The notes: generated by a model not told the origin, from the letters alone. A stretch of 64,000 nt of DNA from Bacteroidia bacterium (GCA_026000155.1 BNYG01000004.1:1-64000), one strand, 5' to 3'; positions 8,345 through 17,324 are shown, counted from the stretch's first letter. A program made the numbers and translations.

Positions 8345-9993
8345 GCGGCAGTTTGAAAAACATTCGCCGGATATTCCACCTGCTGCCTGTGAAATACCGG
8401 AAGCGGGGGATATGGGTAGCCGCTTCGGTTTGTTTGCGCGCCTTGCTTAACTTCATCGGACTGACAGCCTTGATTCCGCTTGTAACATCAGCTGTCGAAC
8501 CGGAAAAAGGAAGTTCGCTACCGCTTTGTCTGGCTGTCTTTGCTTTTATTGTCTTCAAAAATATGGTGAACGTATGGCTGGGAGGCGTTCATATACACTA
8601 TATCAATCAACTGTACTTCCATTTTTCGGAGAAACTGTACAAAAGTTATTTCCGGAAAGGCTTGCTGTTCGTCAAGCAAACGCCATCCGATTCCCTGTCA
8701 AACAGGATTAACGGCGTATGCTACCGTTTTTCGCAATCTATTGTTTCCCAGTTTTTCACAATAAGCGGAGAAATTTTATTGCTCCTTCTTATCTGGACCG
8801 GTTTGTTCATCTATTCGTATCAGACGGCCTTATGGCTGTCCGCCACTTTGTTTCCGGCGCTTTGGATCTATCTTTTCGTCATACGCAAAAAACTGCGGCT
8901 GTATGGACAGGCTGAAAATGAAATACACTGGAAACAATGGCGTTTGGTAACGGAAACCTTCAAAGGGTATGCCGAAGTTACGCTCAGCCACGCTTTCCCC
9001 CTGTTCTTTAAACGATTCAAAGCGGGACTGGAAGAAATTACCCGTTACCGGGAACACAGTGACAGGATACAACGCTTGCCTGAAAGTATGATGGAAATAT
9101 ATATTATTGGCGGATGGATCGTGGCGGCGCTTCTCAGTAAAGGCGGAAATGATTTAAAGCTCACTTTGGGTATAATAGCCGTGGCTACCGTGAGGATGTT
9201 GCCTTCCGTACGTAATTTGCTCAACGGACTGGTTTTGCTGAAAAATAACGCTTATACCATAGATATTGTAGGCGATGCCTTACTGAATGAAGAACAGGAA
9301 GGTGAACCCACGCTTTCCCTTCCCTTTTCGTTTCGCCGCCAGATAGAAATACGGGACCTTACTTTCAGCTTTACCGGTGCAGGAGCCAGAGAACAGGCCG
9401 TTATCCGCCATTTCAACCTCATCCTGCATAAAGGGGAACGTATCGGAATACGTGGTGCATCGGGTACCGGCAAAAGTACGCTTTTCAATCTGCTCCTGGG
9501 CTTTTATACGCCGCAACAAGGCGAGATATGTATTGATGGTGTACGGCTTGACTGTCAAAACAGAAGCGAATGGCACCGGATAGCGGGCTATGTTCCACAG
9601 GATGTATTTATTTTAGACGGCACACTGGCTGAAAATATCGCTTTGGGCGAAGAATCTATAAATGAAGAACGGCTCAAACAGGCCTTGCGGCAGTCGAACC
9701 TCGACGAGTTTGTCCGCAGCCTGCCCGAAGGTATTCACACGCTTGCAGGAGAAAACGGTTGCAGGCTGTCAGGCGGCCAGCGCCAGCGTATCGGTATTGC
9801 CCGCGCGCTGTATAAGCAAGCTGAGGTTCTTTTTTTCGATGAAGCGACGTCATCCCTCGATTCGCAGACAGAGCAGGAAATAACCGATGCCATAAACAGG
9901 CTGTCGGCGGGAAACCGGCAACTGACGATTTTAATCATCTCCCACCGCGAATCATCGCTTGCGGGTTGTAGCCGGGTGGTGGATTTATTGTAG
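8332..9993 (+). CDS. ABC exporter, fused membrane and ATPase domains
   Basis: The 553-residue protein has an N-terminal six-helix ABC exporter membrane domain (about 25-300) and a C-terminal ATPase. Walker A is GASGTGKST (about 374-382), the Q-loop region YVPQDVF follows, the signature is LSGGQRQR (about 479-486), Walker B is VLFFDEATSSLD (about 499) and the H-loop is ISHRES. There is no N-terminal C39 peptidase domain, so leader removal must be done elsewhere, which fits the separate S26-like protease in the operon. It overlaps the nucleotidyltransferase gene by 13 bp and is the last gene before a strong palindrome. It probably exports the mature peptide across the inner membrane; a flippase role is the alternative. 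Confidence 0.88.
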   Translation: MEEISGSLKNIRRIFHLLPVKYRKRGIWVAASVCLRALLNFIGLTALIPLVTSAVEPEKGSSLPLCLAVFAFIVFKNMVNVWLGGVHIHYINQLYFHFSEKLYKSYFRKGLLFVKQTPSDSLSNRINGVCYRFSQSIVSQFFTISGEILLLLLIWTGLFIYSYQTALWLSATLFPALWIYLFVIRKKLRLYGQAENEIHWKQWRLVTETFKGYAEVTLSHAFPLFFKRFKAGLEEITRYREHSDRIQRLPESMMEIYIIGGWIVAALLSKGGNDLKLTLGIIAVATVRMLPSVRNLLNGLVLLKNNAYTIDIVGDALLNEEQEGEPTLSLPFSFRRQIEIRDLTFSFTGAGAREQAVIRHFNLILHKGERIGIRGASGTGKSTLFNLLLGFYTPQQGEICIDGVRLDCQNRSEWHRIAGYVPQDVFILDGTLAENIALGEESINEERLKQALRQSNLDEFVRSLPEGIHTLAGENGCRLSGGQRQRIGIARALYKQAEVLFFDEATSSLDSQTEQEITDAINRLSAGNRQLTILIISHRESSLAGCSRVVDLL

Positions 9994-9998
9994 AGCGA

Positions 9999-10051
9999 GG
10001 TGCAGGGAACTGTCATTGCGGGTCAAGCCCGCAATGACAGTTCCCTGCACC
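9999..10051. repeat. Perfect 24-bp-arm palindrome, member of the TGTCATTGCGGG repeat family; probable bidirectional terminator
   Basis: Arms 9999-10022 and 10028-10051 are perfect reverse complements with a 5-nt loop (TCAAG). The inner arm sequence CTGTCATTGCGGG is shared with the elements at 24523, 49951 and 57052. It lies between the converging exporter gene and the NatB-like gene and would form a very stable hairpin in either transcript. Confidence 0.9.
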
Positions 10052-10063
10052 GCTAAGTATAAA

Positions 10064-11308
10064 TTAATATTTCAACCACTTCACAATCTCCTTAAAAGTC
10101 GGTTTTTTGCCGTACATCAAAATACCGGTGCGGTAAATTTTGGCTGCCAACTGCACAATCAAAATGACGGTAACTGCCAATAACGCAATGGATAACACTA
10201 ATTGCCACCAGGGAACGCCGTAGGGTAGGCGGGTCATCATGACGATGGGCGAAGTCAGCGGGAACAGGGAAGCCCAGAAAGCCAAGGGTCCATCGGGATT
10301 TTGTGCGCTGTATATTCCTGTATATAAAGCAAATAATATGACTATCGTAATCGGCATCATGTATTGTTGCGTATCTTCCTGACTGTTGACCATGGCGCCG
10401 ATAGCAGCAAAAAGCGAGGCGTACATCAAGTAACCGCCAACAAAGAACAGGACAAAATAAAGACACACTTCCAAAATATTGCTGGATGCCAATAAGGGGA
10501 TAACCGTGCCTATCATTCCTCCGGCGCCGCTCAATGTGGTAATGCCCAAGACAAAAAATCCGGCAATCAGCGCACCCCACAAGGCGAATTGAGTTAAACC
10601 CACCAATCCGATACCGATCAGTTTTCCCATCATCAAATCGAAAGGTTTGACGGAAGAAACCATCACTTCGATGATGCGGTTGGTCTTTTCTTCCATGACG
10701 CCCTGCATCACCATGGCCCCATAAGAGAAAATAAACATATAAATAAGGAAGGTGAAAACCATTCCGACAGCCATCGCTACAGCCGCTGAAGATTCGGTTT
10801 CCTTGCCCGAATCATCCCAACGAATGGTTTGCATATTCACCGAAATTTTGCTTCCTTCAATGATATTCTTTAAGTCGGGAATATTGTAAGACGCTAATTT
10901 CTTTTCACTTAAATACGTATTGAGTTGGGAAGTAATCGTAGTCACCGCCGTGCTTACCACTTGTTTCCGGGAATACAGGGTCAGCGCCGCAGGATCTTTC
11001 AATAAATCGCCGGAAATAACCAAGGTAGCATACACGTCTTCATCGGAATCCTTGCGGAAATCTTCAAAACCGTCTTTGGCCTGAATAAACCGGTATTGAT
11101 CCGTATCTTCAAAAACAGAAGCATATTCGCCCGTTTCATCTACCACGACAATCGTATTGGATCCGCTTTCGTTCACTTGGGCAAGGAATAAAGTTCCTCC
11201 AATCAGCCCTATGAAGAGCAGAGGTGTCAAAATGGTAAGAATGATAAACGATTTTTTTCTTACGCGAGTAAGGTATTCCCTTTTTATTACGATTCCTATT
11301 TTACTCAT
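10064..11308 (-). CDS. natB: ABC-2 type permease, NatB-like
   Basis: The 414-residue membrane protein has one N-terminal transmembrane helix after a basic stretch (VIKREYLTRVRKKSFIILTILTPLLFIGL). A soluble region of about 150 residues follows, then about five C-terminal helices. This is the ABC2_membrane_3/NatB layout. It is the membrane partner of the ATPase encoded immediately upstream. The start at 11308 (MSKIGIV) overlaps the ATPase gene by 8 bp; an earlier in-frame start at 11335 would add nine residues and a larger overlap. NatAB of Bacillus exports sodium, but many homologues have unknown substrates, so the symbol is tentative. Confidence 0.85.
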   Translation of the reverse strand: MSKIGIVIKREYLTRVRKKSFIILTILTPLLFIGLIGGTLFLAQVNESGSNTIVVVDETGEYASVFEDTDQYRFIQAKDGFEDFRKDSDEDVYATLVISGDLLKDPAALTLYSRKQVVSTAVTTITSQLNTYLSEKKLASYNIPDLKNIIEGSKISVNMQTIRWDDSGKETESSAAVAMAVGMVFTFLIYMFIFSYGAMVMQGVMEEKTNRIIEVMVSSVKPFDLMMGKLIGIGLVGLTQFALWGALIAGFFVLGITTLSGAGGMIGTVIPLLASSNILEVCLYFVLFFVGGYLMYASLFAAIGAMVNSQEDTQQYMMPITIVILFALYTGIYSAQNPDGPLAFWASLFPLTSPIVMMTRLPYGVPWWQLVLSIALLAVTVILIVQLAAKIYRTGILMYGKKPTFKEIVKWLKY

Positions 11309-12206
11309 TGGTAACAGTTTGTATGAAAATATCATTCATTGAAGGAATTTCTTCTTCAAAAGATACGATTTCGTTGTTTTGCAATAGCGCCGCTAAAAAT
11401 TCGGAATTGGTGACCGGTTTTACTTTTTTTACCCGGAAAATATGCGTGTGATAGCCTTTTTGATATTCAATCACTTCGCAAAGCGTTTCATCCGTTTTCA
11501 GTATATCAGAGGTGGTTTGCACCTTAAAAATATGGTTTTTGTAGCGGGCGCGCACTTCCGTTACATGGCCGCTCAATACCACTTGGGAACGGTTGATCAG
11601 GGCGATTTCATCACAGATTTCTTCGACGGAAGACATGTTGTGCGTAGAAAAAATAATGGTTTTGCCCCTCTCTTTCAATTCCAGGATTTCATTTTTCAGC
11701 AATTCGGTATTCAAAGGGTCAAATCCGCTGAACGGTTCGTCGAAAATCAGCAATTCCGGATCGTGAACCACGGTGATAATAAACTGTATCTTTTGCTGCA
11801 TTCCTTTGGAAAGTTCTTCGAGTTTTTTGTTCCACCAGTCGAGAATATCAAATTTTTGGAACCAGGTTTTCAAACGGCTTTCCGCTTCGGAAGCGGACAA
11901 ACCTTTCAATTGAGCCAGATACACCGCCTGTTCGCCGACTTTCATCTTTTTGTACAGTCCGCGTTCTTCCGGAAGATAGCCGATATTATACACATCATTT
12001 TCCTGCAAGGGACGTCCCTGAAACAGCACTTCTCCCGAGTCGGGCGCTGTAATCCGGTTGATAATCCGGATTAAAGTAGTCTTGCCGGCGCCATTGGGAC
12101 CCAACAACCCGAATATTTTCTTTTCAGGAACCTGAATACTGACCCGATCCAAAGCTAAATGCCCTGAATATTGCTTGACAACGTCTTTTGTTTCTAAAAA
12201 AATCAT
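11301..12206 (-). CDS. natA: ABC transporter ATP-binding protein, NatA-like
   Basis: The 301-residue ATPase has Walker A GPNGAGKTT (about 36-44), signature ELSKGMQQK, Walker B LLIFDEPFSGFDPLN and H-loop IIFSTHNMSS. The C-terminal ~80 residues form the extension common in NatA/DrrA-like ATPases. The ATG at 12206 is chosen; the longest frame starts at a TTG at 12215. A TATCTTTG box lies just 6 bp upstream of this ATG, so either the transcript is nearly leaderless or the promoter is further upstream. It forms an operon with the NatB-like permease by an 8-bp overlap. Confidence 0.87.
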   Translation of the reverse strand: MIFLETKDVVKQYSGHLALDRVSIQVPEKKIFGLLGPNGAGKTTLIRIINRITAPDSGEVLFQGRPLQENDVYNIGYLPEERGLYKKMKVGEQAVYLAQLKGLSASEAESRLKTWFQKFDILDWWNKKLEELSKGMQQKIQFIITVVHDPELLIFDEPFSGFDPLNTELLKNEILELKERGKTIIFSTHNMSSVEEICDEIALINRSQVVLSGHVTEVRARYKNHIFKVQTTSDILKTDETLCEVIEYQKGYHTHIFRVKKVKPVTNSEFLAALLQNNEIVSFEEEIPSMNDIFIQTVTNE

Positions 12207-12212
12207 AGACTG

Positions 12213-12220
12213 CAAAGATA
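12213..12220 (-). promoter_or_regulatory. Bacteroidota -7 promoter box for natAB
   Basis: The minus strand reads TATCTTTG, followed by C, a perfect match to the Bacteroidota TAnnTTTG box. It ends only 6 bp before the natA ATG, implying a very short or absent 5' leader. Confidence 0.55.
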
Positions 12221-12261
12221 TAAAAATTATTTGTACCTTTACGCGATTTTTGAAATTTAAG

Positions 12262-13689
12262 GTGAAAGCACGAGATACTCTTTTATTTATTGTTATTGTA
12301 CTATCCTTGTTGGGGGTGATCAGCGCCCTTTTTCCGGAAGAAGGGGTTGCATTTGGGAAAAGACGTCTCTATTTTCCTACTATTGAGGATATTCTCACCA
12401 ACGAATCCGGTTCTTCGGCTTCGGCTTTGCAACGAGTAAAAGAAATTGAAGAAAGCATCCGGCTGCAACGTTACCAGGATTCTATTTATGCCGATTCACT
12501 CACTTTCTATACGCAATTTTTCCAGGAAAGTCCTTCCCGGATAGCCTTGCCCGGAAATAATTGGGATTATTTTAATGATCTTTTTAAAGATTTTGATACC
12601 TGTGAAGAACGAAACGAAGTGATTCATATTTTGCATTACGGAGATTCCCAGATTGAAAGCGACCGGATCACGGGTTATATCCGTCAGCAGTTGCAGGAAA
12701 AATTCGGCGGATCCGGACCGGGTTTATTGCCTGCCGTTCAGCCCATTCCTTCCATTTCGGTCGGACAAACGGCTTCGGAAAACATCGAACGCTACATCAT
12801 TTCGGGAATGCATCAAAACCGGGCGCCGCATAGGCGTTATGGCGCTTTGGGACAGGTCGGAATGATGCAGGGCGAAAGTTTTATTTCCGTGAATGCCCGG
12901 AATTTGAAAAATACCTACGAAAATGTTAAGGAATTTCAAGAAATACGTTTATTTGTCGGGCAACCCGGCAAAAATTTTAAAGCGAAATTAATTTCCGGCA
13001 AAGCAAGCCCGAAAGAAACGGTCGAAGGCGCTGCTAAATCGCCGGTAAAAGTATATTCCTGGAATTTGGAAACTCCGGTGAAGAAATTTAGTTTGCATAT
13101 GTCCGGTTCGGGCGAGATTTACGGCATAGCGGTGGACGGAACATCGGGCATTGCGATGGATAATGTGCCGTTCCGGGGAAGTTCGGGTACTTTTTTCGAC
13201 ACGATGGATTCCACGGTTCTGGCTTCTATGCTTGAGGAATTGAATACTAAGTTGATTCTGTTGGAATTTGGCGGAAATACCATGCCGGGAATACGCAATC
13301 AGAAAATGATTGACATCTATCGGAATAAAATGTCCGGCCAGATTGCCTATCTGAGAAGAGTTTGTCCGGAGGCTAAAATCATATTGATAGGACCTGCGGA
13401 TATGTCCACGAAAGTAAACGGTAAATTACGGACGTATCCTTATATGGAAGAAATGGTGGAAGCGCTGAAAGGAGCGGCTTTGGAAAACGGAGCGGCTTTT
13501 TGGAATATGTATGAGGTGATGGGCGGAAAAAATTCCATGATCGAGTGGGTGAAAAATTCGCCTGCGCTGGCGGCGCCGGATTATATTCATTTTACCACCA
13601 AAGGCGCTGAACGGATTGCGGATTTGTTTTACGAATCCCTGATGGTTTATTACGATTATTACCGGTTCGTCAGCGGACATAAGAAATAG
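12262..13689 (+). CDS. Membrane-anchored SGNH/GDSL hydrolase (O-acetylation system)
   Basis: A signal-anchor (DTLLFIVIVLSLLGVISALFP) is followed by an extracytoplasmic SGNH domain. Block I is ILHYGDSQIESDR, the glycine/asparagine block is LLEFGGNTMPG, and block V is DYIHFTTKGAERIADLF with the Asp-x-x-His pair. Such proteins act as acyl-transferring esterases for cell-envelope or exported polysaccharide beside MBOAT proteins. No ATG is available near the signal-anchor; GTG at 12262 is preferred because it places the hydrophobic segment at the N-terminus. TTG at 12250 and 12175 are alternatives. A degenerate box TACCTTTA lies at 12234-12241. It is the first gene of a tight three-gene operon. 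Confidence 0.78.
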   Translation: MKARDTLLFIVIVLSLLGVISALFPEEGVAFGKRRLYFPTIEDILTNESGSSASALQRVKEIEESIRLQRYQDSIYADSLTFYTQFFQESPSRIALPGNNWDYFNDLFKDFDTCEERNEVIHILHYGDSQIESDRITGYIRQQLQEKFGGSGPGLLPAVQPIPSISVGQTASENIERYIISGMHQNRAPHRRYGALGQVGMMQGESFISVNARNLKNTYENVKEFQEIRLFVGQPGKNFKAKLISGKASPKETVEGAAKSPVKVYSWNLETPVKKFSLHMSGSGEIYGIAVDGTSGIAMDNVPFRGSSGTFFDTMDSTVLASMLEELNTKLILLEFGGNTMPGIRNQKMIDIYRNKMSGQIAYLRRVCPEAKIILIGPADMSTKVNGKLRTYPYMEEMVEALKGAALENGAAFWNMYEVMGGKNSMIEWVKNSPALAAPDYIHFTTKGAERIADLFYESLMVYYDYYRFVSGHKK

Positions 13690-13690
13690 C

Positions 13691-14944
13691 ATGAAAAAGT
13701 ATTTAATGATAATAGTATTAGCCGGTTTTTGTATTCAATCACAGGCGCAACGGACCAAGTACGATCTGGCTGACGTGTTTGTTCCGGAATATGATTTTTT
13801 GGATCAGGACTACGCCGGCCTTCGTGTTCCCGGCGGAGATTCCACCCGTTTGAACCGTTTTTTTCAAAAAATAGATACACTCGTTCAATTTGGGGAAGGG
13901 AAAATCAATATTTTGCACATTGGCGGTTCCCATGTGCAGGCGGATATGTTTTCGCATGAAGTGCGCCGGAATCTGGATGCCGTCAACGGACAGTTTCAAA
14001 CGCCGCGCGGGCTTATCTTTCCGTATTCCGTGGCGAAAACCAATAATCCTTCCAACTACAAAGTGACTTATTCCGGTGACTGGCATACGGCGCGGAATGT
14101 ACAGAAAAATCGGGAAATCCCCTTGGGAATGAGTGGAATAGCTGTTTATACCCGCGATCCGTCGGCGCAGATCAATATACTATTGAATCCGGATGAAATC
14201 TTGCGATGGGAGTTTACCCAACTCCGCTTGCTCGGTTATGTGGAAGATGGCAGCGACCAGGTTCGACCGGTCTTGTATTACAATAATGATACGATCGAAG
14301 GAAATCTGGATTTCATCAGTAAAACCTATCTTTTTGAATTGCCCGAACCGGATTATGCTTTTAGCGTCGGATTTTTGCAAACCGATACGGTTCCGCATAC
14401 CTTTATTGTGAACGGATTTATTCCCGAAAAAGAAACACCGGGCATTGTGTATCATGCCATTGGAGTGAATGGCGCTTCTGTTCCTTCTTACTTGAATAGC
14501 GAGCATTTTGAAGAGGAACTGCCTTTGTTAAATCCCGATCTGATTATTTTTGCGATCGGAATAAATGATGCTGCCTCCGCCGATTTTACGGATGAAGCGT
14601 TCCGCTGGAATTACGACGAATTAATTGCGAAAATCGAACGGGTCAATCCCGATTGCGCTTTTATTTTTATTACAAATAATGATTCGTTCCGGCGGATTTC
14701 ACGGCGAAAATACAGCGTGAACAAAAACGGACAGGTTGCCCGGACATCGTTTTATAAATTAGCCGAAGAGCATCAAGGCGCTGTGTGGGATCTTTTTTCG
14801 CTGATGGGCGGCTTAAGTTCCATGCAAAAATGGCAAAATGCCGGTTTGGCACAACGGGATAAGGTGCACTTTACAAAAAACGGCTATCTTTTGATCGGCG
14901 ATATGTTTTACAATGCATTGATAGATTACTATAAGACGGAATGA
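13691..14944 (+). CDS. Secreted SGNH/GDSL hydrolase, second of a pair
   Basis: The 417-residue protein has a Sec signal peptide (MKKYLMIIVLAGFCIQSQAQ) and an SGNH fold: ILHIGGSHVQAD (block I, with GGSH in place of GDS), FAIGINDAAS (block III, GxND) and DKVHFTKNGYLLIGDMF (block V with Asp-x-x-His). It is related to the preceding gene product by overall layout. It starts 1 bp after the previous stop and overlaps the MBOAT gene by 4 bp (ATGA), so the three are made together. It is probably a periplasmic esterase or transferase moving acetyl groups to or from a glycan. The GGSH variant keeps the serine, so activity is plausible. Confidence 0.82.
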   Translation: MKKYLMIIVLAGFCIQSQAQRTKYDLADVFVPEYDFLDQDYAGLRVPGGDSTRLNRFFQKIDTLVQFGEGKINILHIGGSHVQADMFSHEVRRNLDAVNGQFQTPRGLIFPYSVAKTNNPSNYKVTYSGDWHTARNVQKNREIPLGMSGIAVYTRDPSAQINILLNPDEILRWEFTQLRLLGYVEDGSDQVRPVLYYNNDTIEGNLDFISKTYLFELPEPDYAFSVGFLQTDTVPHTFIVNGFIPEKETPGIVYHAIGVNGASVPSYLNSEHFEEELPLLNPDLIIFAIGINDAASADFTDEAFRWNYDELIAKIERVNPDCAFIFITNNDSFRRISRRKYSVNKNGQVARTSFYKLAEEHQGAVWDLFSLMGGLSSMQKWQNAGLAQRDKVHFTKNGYLLIGDMFYNALIDYYKTE

Positions 14945-16794
14945 AAAATCTGTTTACATTTGATGCAAACTCTCCACTCTTGTTTACCCAGTTTTATTTC
15001 TGGGCCTTTTTTGCGTTGGTATTTGCCGGCTTTGCCCTGTTGCAAAAGAAAATACTGTTGCGGAATGCTTTCCTCTGTTTTGCCAGCCTTTTCTTTTATT
15101 ACAAAACCAGCGGTCTATTCCTGTTGATCTTAGTGTTTACGACGGTTTTTAATTTCTATCAGGCGCAACGGATGTATCACGCCGGTACGGAAAAACAAAG
15201 AAGAAAAGATTTGCTTATCGGTTTGACTGTCAATCTGTTTTTCCTCTGTTATTTCAAATACGCTTATTTTTTTACGGATATAGTCAACAATATTTTCGGG
15301 ACGGATTTGCGTATTTTTGATGCTTTTGCCTGGATGGGCAATGTGTTAAGTGGAAGCCAACGCTTCGATGTTTCCAATATTCTGTTGCCGGTCGGAATTT
15401 CCTTTTATACTTTCCAGAATATCAGTTATTTGATGGATATATTCCGGAAACGGATCGAGCCGGTGAAAGAAATGCTGAATTTTGGTTTTTATGTCTGTTT
15501 TTTTCCGCAGTTAGTAGCCGGGCCGATTGTACGCGCCAGCGAATTTGTGCCGCAAATTTATAAGGAATACCACTTGGGAAGAAAACAGTTCGGTTTGGCT
15601 GTCTTTTGGATTATCAATGGTTTGGCAAAGAAAATTATTTTAAGCGATTACATAGCGGTGAATTTCATCGACCGGGTTTTTAACAATCCGACCATGTTTT
15701 CCGGCTTTGAAAACCTCATTGCCTTGTTCGGTTATTCCCTGCAAGTCTATGCCGATTTTTCGGGATATACCGATATTGCGATTGGCGTGGCCATGTTGAT
15801 GGGATTTTATCTGCCGAAAAATTTTGATTCTCCGTACAAAGCGACTAATCCGGGCAATTTTTGGAAACGCTGGCATATCTCGCTTTCCAAATGGTTGCAG
15901 GATTATCTGTATATTCCCATGGGAGGCAACCGGAGTGCAACTTTTGCTACATATTTGGTCATTTTGACGATTGCAATCATCGCTTTGATCCTTTCAGGAA
16001 GCGTTTGGGTGGGTGTCATTATTTTGTTGCTGGCCGCAAGCCTTTGTTATGTAGCGTATAAATATCCGGAATCGAGAAAAAAAATCAACACGAACCTGAA
16101 CCTGATGAATACGATGCTGATCGGCGGAATCTGGCATGGGGCGAGTTGGAATTTTATGATTTGGGGCGGTCTAAACGGCTTGGGAATTGTGGTTTACAAG
16201 TTCTGGAAAAATTGGAATGTGTATCTGCGGGTCCTCATTCTGGTCACTTTCACCTTGTTTTTTCTGGCGTTGAACCTTACTCTTTCTTCCCCGCTATTTA
16301 ATATTGTTGCGGTTTGGGTGGGTATTCTCCTGTTGGGAACCTCTATCCGTATGATTTATAAATATTTGAAGGAAGAACAAGCGCTTTTCGACGGCAACTG
16401 TTCTTTTCAGTTTTTAGAAACGGCCTGGGCTGTTTTCCAAACCTTCGTGTTTATCTCCTTTACCCGTTTGTTCTTTCGTGCCGGTTCCAACCTGAATCCC
16501 GCCGAAGCCAACCAAACGGCTTGGAACACTGCCAAAAACATGGTCAACCAGATTGGCGGAACATGGAATTTTTCGCAGACAGGCACGATGATTTACGAGT
16601 ACCGTTCCGTATTTTCGTTGTTGTTGATAGGCATGATCATCCATTGGCTGCCTGAAAATTTCAAGCGCCGCTACCGCCTCCTTTTTGCCCAAATGCCCTT
16701 GAAAGTGATGGTACCGGTCATTGTTGTCGCCGTATTTATTATCTACCAGTTTATCACTGCCGATTTACAGACCTTTATTTATTTCCAGTTTTAA
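14941..16794 (+). CDS. MBOAT-family O-acyltransferase (AlgI/PatA-like)
   Basis: The 617-residue polytopic membrane protein begins with several hydrophobic helices. It has the AlgI-type motifs LLPVGISFYTFQNISYLMD, FFPQLVAGPIVRA and FWKRWHISLSKWLQDYLYIPMGGNR, and the invariant histidine in GGIWHGASWNF (about residue 399). MBOAT proteins move acyl groups from cytoplasmic acetyl-CoA across the membrane to a periplasmic acceptor. With the two SGNH proteins before it, the operon probably O-acetylates a surface polysaccharide or peptidoglycan. At 617 residues it is longer than a typical AlgI (about 500); the extra length is in the loop after YIPMGGNR and the C-terminal helices. It ends flush against the convergent regulator gene. 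Confidence 0.9.
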   Translation: MKNLFTFDANSPLLFTQFYFWAFFALVFAGFALLQKKILLRNAFLCFASLFFYYKTSGLFLLILVFTTVFNFYQAQRMYHAGTEKQRRKDLLIGLTVNLFFLCYFKYAYFFTDIVNNIFGTDLRIFDAFAWMGNVLSGSQRFDVSNILLPVGISFYTFQNISYLMDIFRKRIEPVKEMLNFGFYVCFFPQLVAGPIVRASEFVPQIYKEYHLGRKQFGLAVFWIINGLAKKIILSDYIAVNFIDRVFNNPTMFSGFENLIALFGYSLQVYADFSGYTDIAIGVAMLMGFYLPKNFDSPYKATNPGNFWKRWHISLSKWLQDYLYIPMGGNRSATFATYLVILTIAIIALILSGSVWVGVIILLLAASLCYVAYKYPESRKKINTNLNLMNTMLIGGIWHGASWNFMIWGGLNGLGIVVYKFWKNWNVYLRVLILVTFTLFFLALNLTLSSPLFNIVAVWVGILLLGTSIRMIYKYLKEEQALFDGNCSFQFLETAWAVFQTFVFISFTRLFFRAGSNLNPAEANQTAWNTAKNMVNQIGGTWNFSQTGTMIYEYRSVFSLLLIGMIIHWLPENFKRRYRLLFAQMPLKVMVPVIVVAVFIIYQFITADLQTFIYFQF

Positions 16795-17211
16795 TCAATA
16801 GGTCAGCATAAATCCTTCTCCCCGGATGGTGTGGATGGTAACCGACGGATCCTTGTTGAGTTTTTTCCGTAAACGGTGAATGAAAATATCCAGGCTTCGC
16901 GAGGCATACGCCGATTCATCGCCCCAAAATGAAGTTAAGATAGAGCGGCGTTTCACTACATTCCCGGCGTTTTCCAACAGTAAAAAAAGAATTTTGTTTT
17001 CCCGGCAAGTGACAGGTATAGGCTCATCTTCTTTCCATTGCAACATCCGGGTTTCAGCATTCAGCACAAAATGACCAAAAAACAGGATATTACTTGTAAG
17101 ATTGGCTTTCTCCAGTAAAACAATAAACTTTCCCGTTGATTCCAACGATTCTTTGATGAGTCCCAATGCCATAGAATTGGTTTCATCACAAATTAATTTT
17201 AGGCTTTGCAT
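16795..17211 (-). CDS. OmpR/PhoB-type winged-helix DNA-binding protein lacking a receiver domain
   Basis: The 138-residue protein consists of a short N-terminal segment of about 45 residues and a complete Trans_reg_C winged helix: FGHFVLNAETRML, then the recognition region REN.ILFLLLENAGNVVKRRSILTSFWG, SRSLDIFIHRLRKKLNKD and IHTIRGEGFMLTY. A full response regulator is about 230 residues; here the phosphorylatable receiver is absent, so any regulation must be by expression or a partner. The ATG at 17211 is chosen; the frame remains open to a TTG at 17247. Its stop abuts the MBOAT stop (tail to tail, no gap). The target is unknown. Confidence 0.75.
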   Translation of the reverse strand: MQSLKLICDETNSMALGLIKESLESTGKFIVLLEKANLTSNILFFGHFVLNAETRMLQWKEDEPIPVTCRENKILFLLLENAGNVVKRRSILTSFWGDESAYASRSLDIFIHRLRKKLNKDPSVTIHTIRGEGFMLTY

Positions 17212-17324
17212 AGTGTTTGCTTTGCATAACGCATAATTAGGGTGCAAAAAAATATTATTTTTTAAAAATCTCGTACAAATGTAATCATTTTTTCTGCTTT
17301 TTATAGAAAAATCATTTTATTTAT

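Noticed and set aside
5485..9993. Lasso-peptide gene cluster
   Set aside because: PqqD, kinase, nucleotidyltransferase and ABC transporter occur in some lasso clusters, but there is no asparagine-synthetase-like cyclase and no transglutaminase-like leader peptidase.
10092..10580. 162-codon minus-strand frame inside the NatB-like gene
   Set aside because: It is a shadow of the permease gene in another frame, with no family features.
16795..17247. Complete two-component response regulator
   Set aside because: No aspartate-bearing receiver domain is encoded upstream in any frame; only the DNA-binding domain is present.
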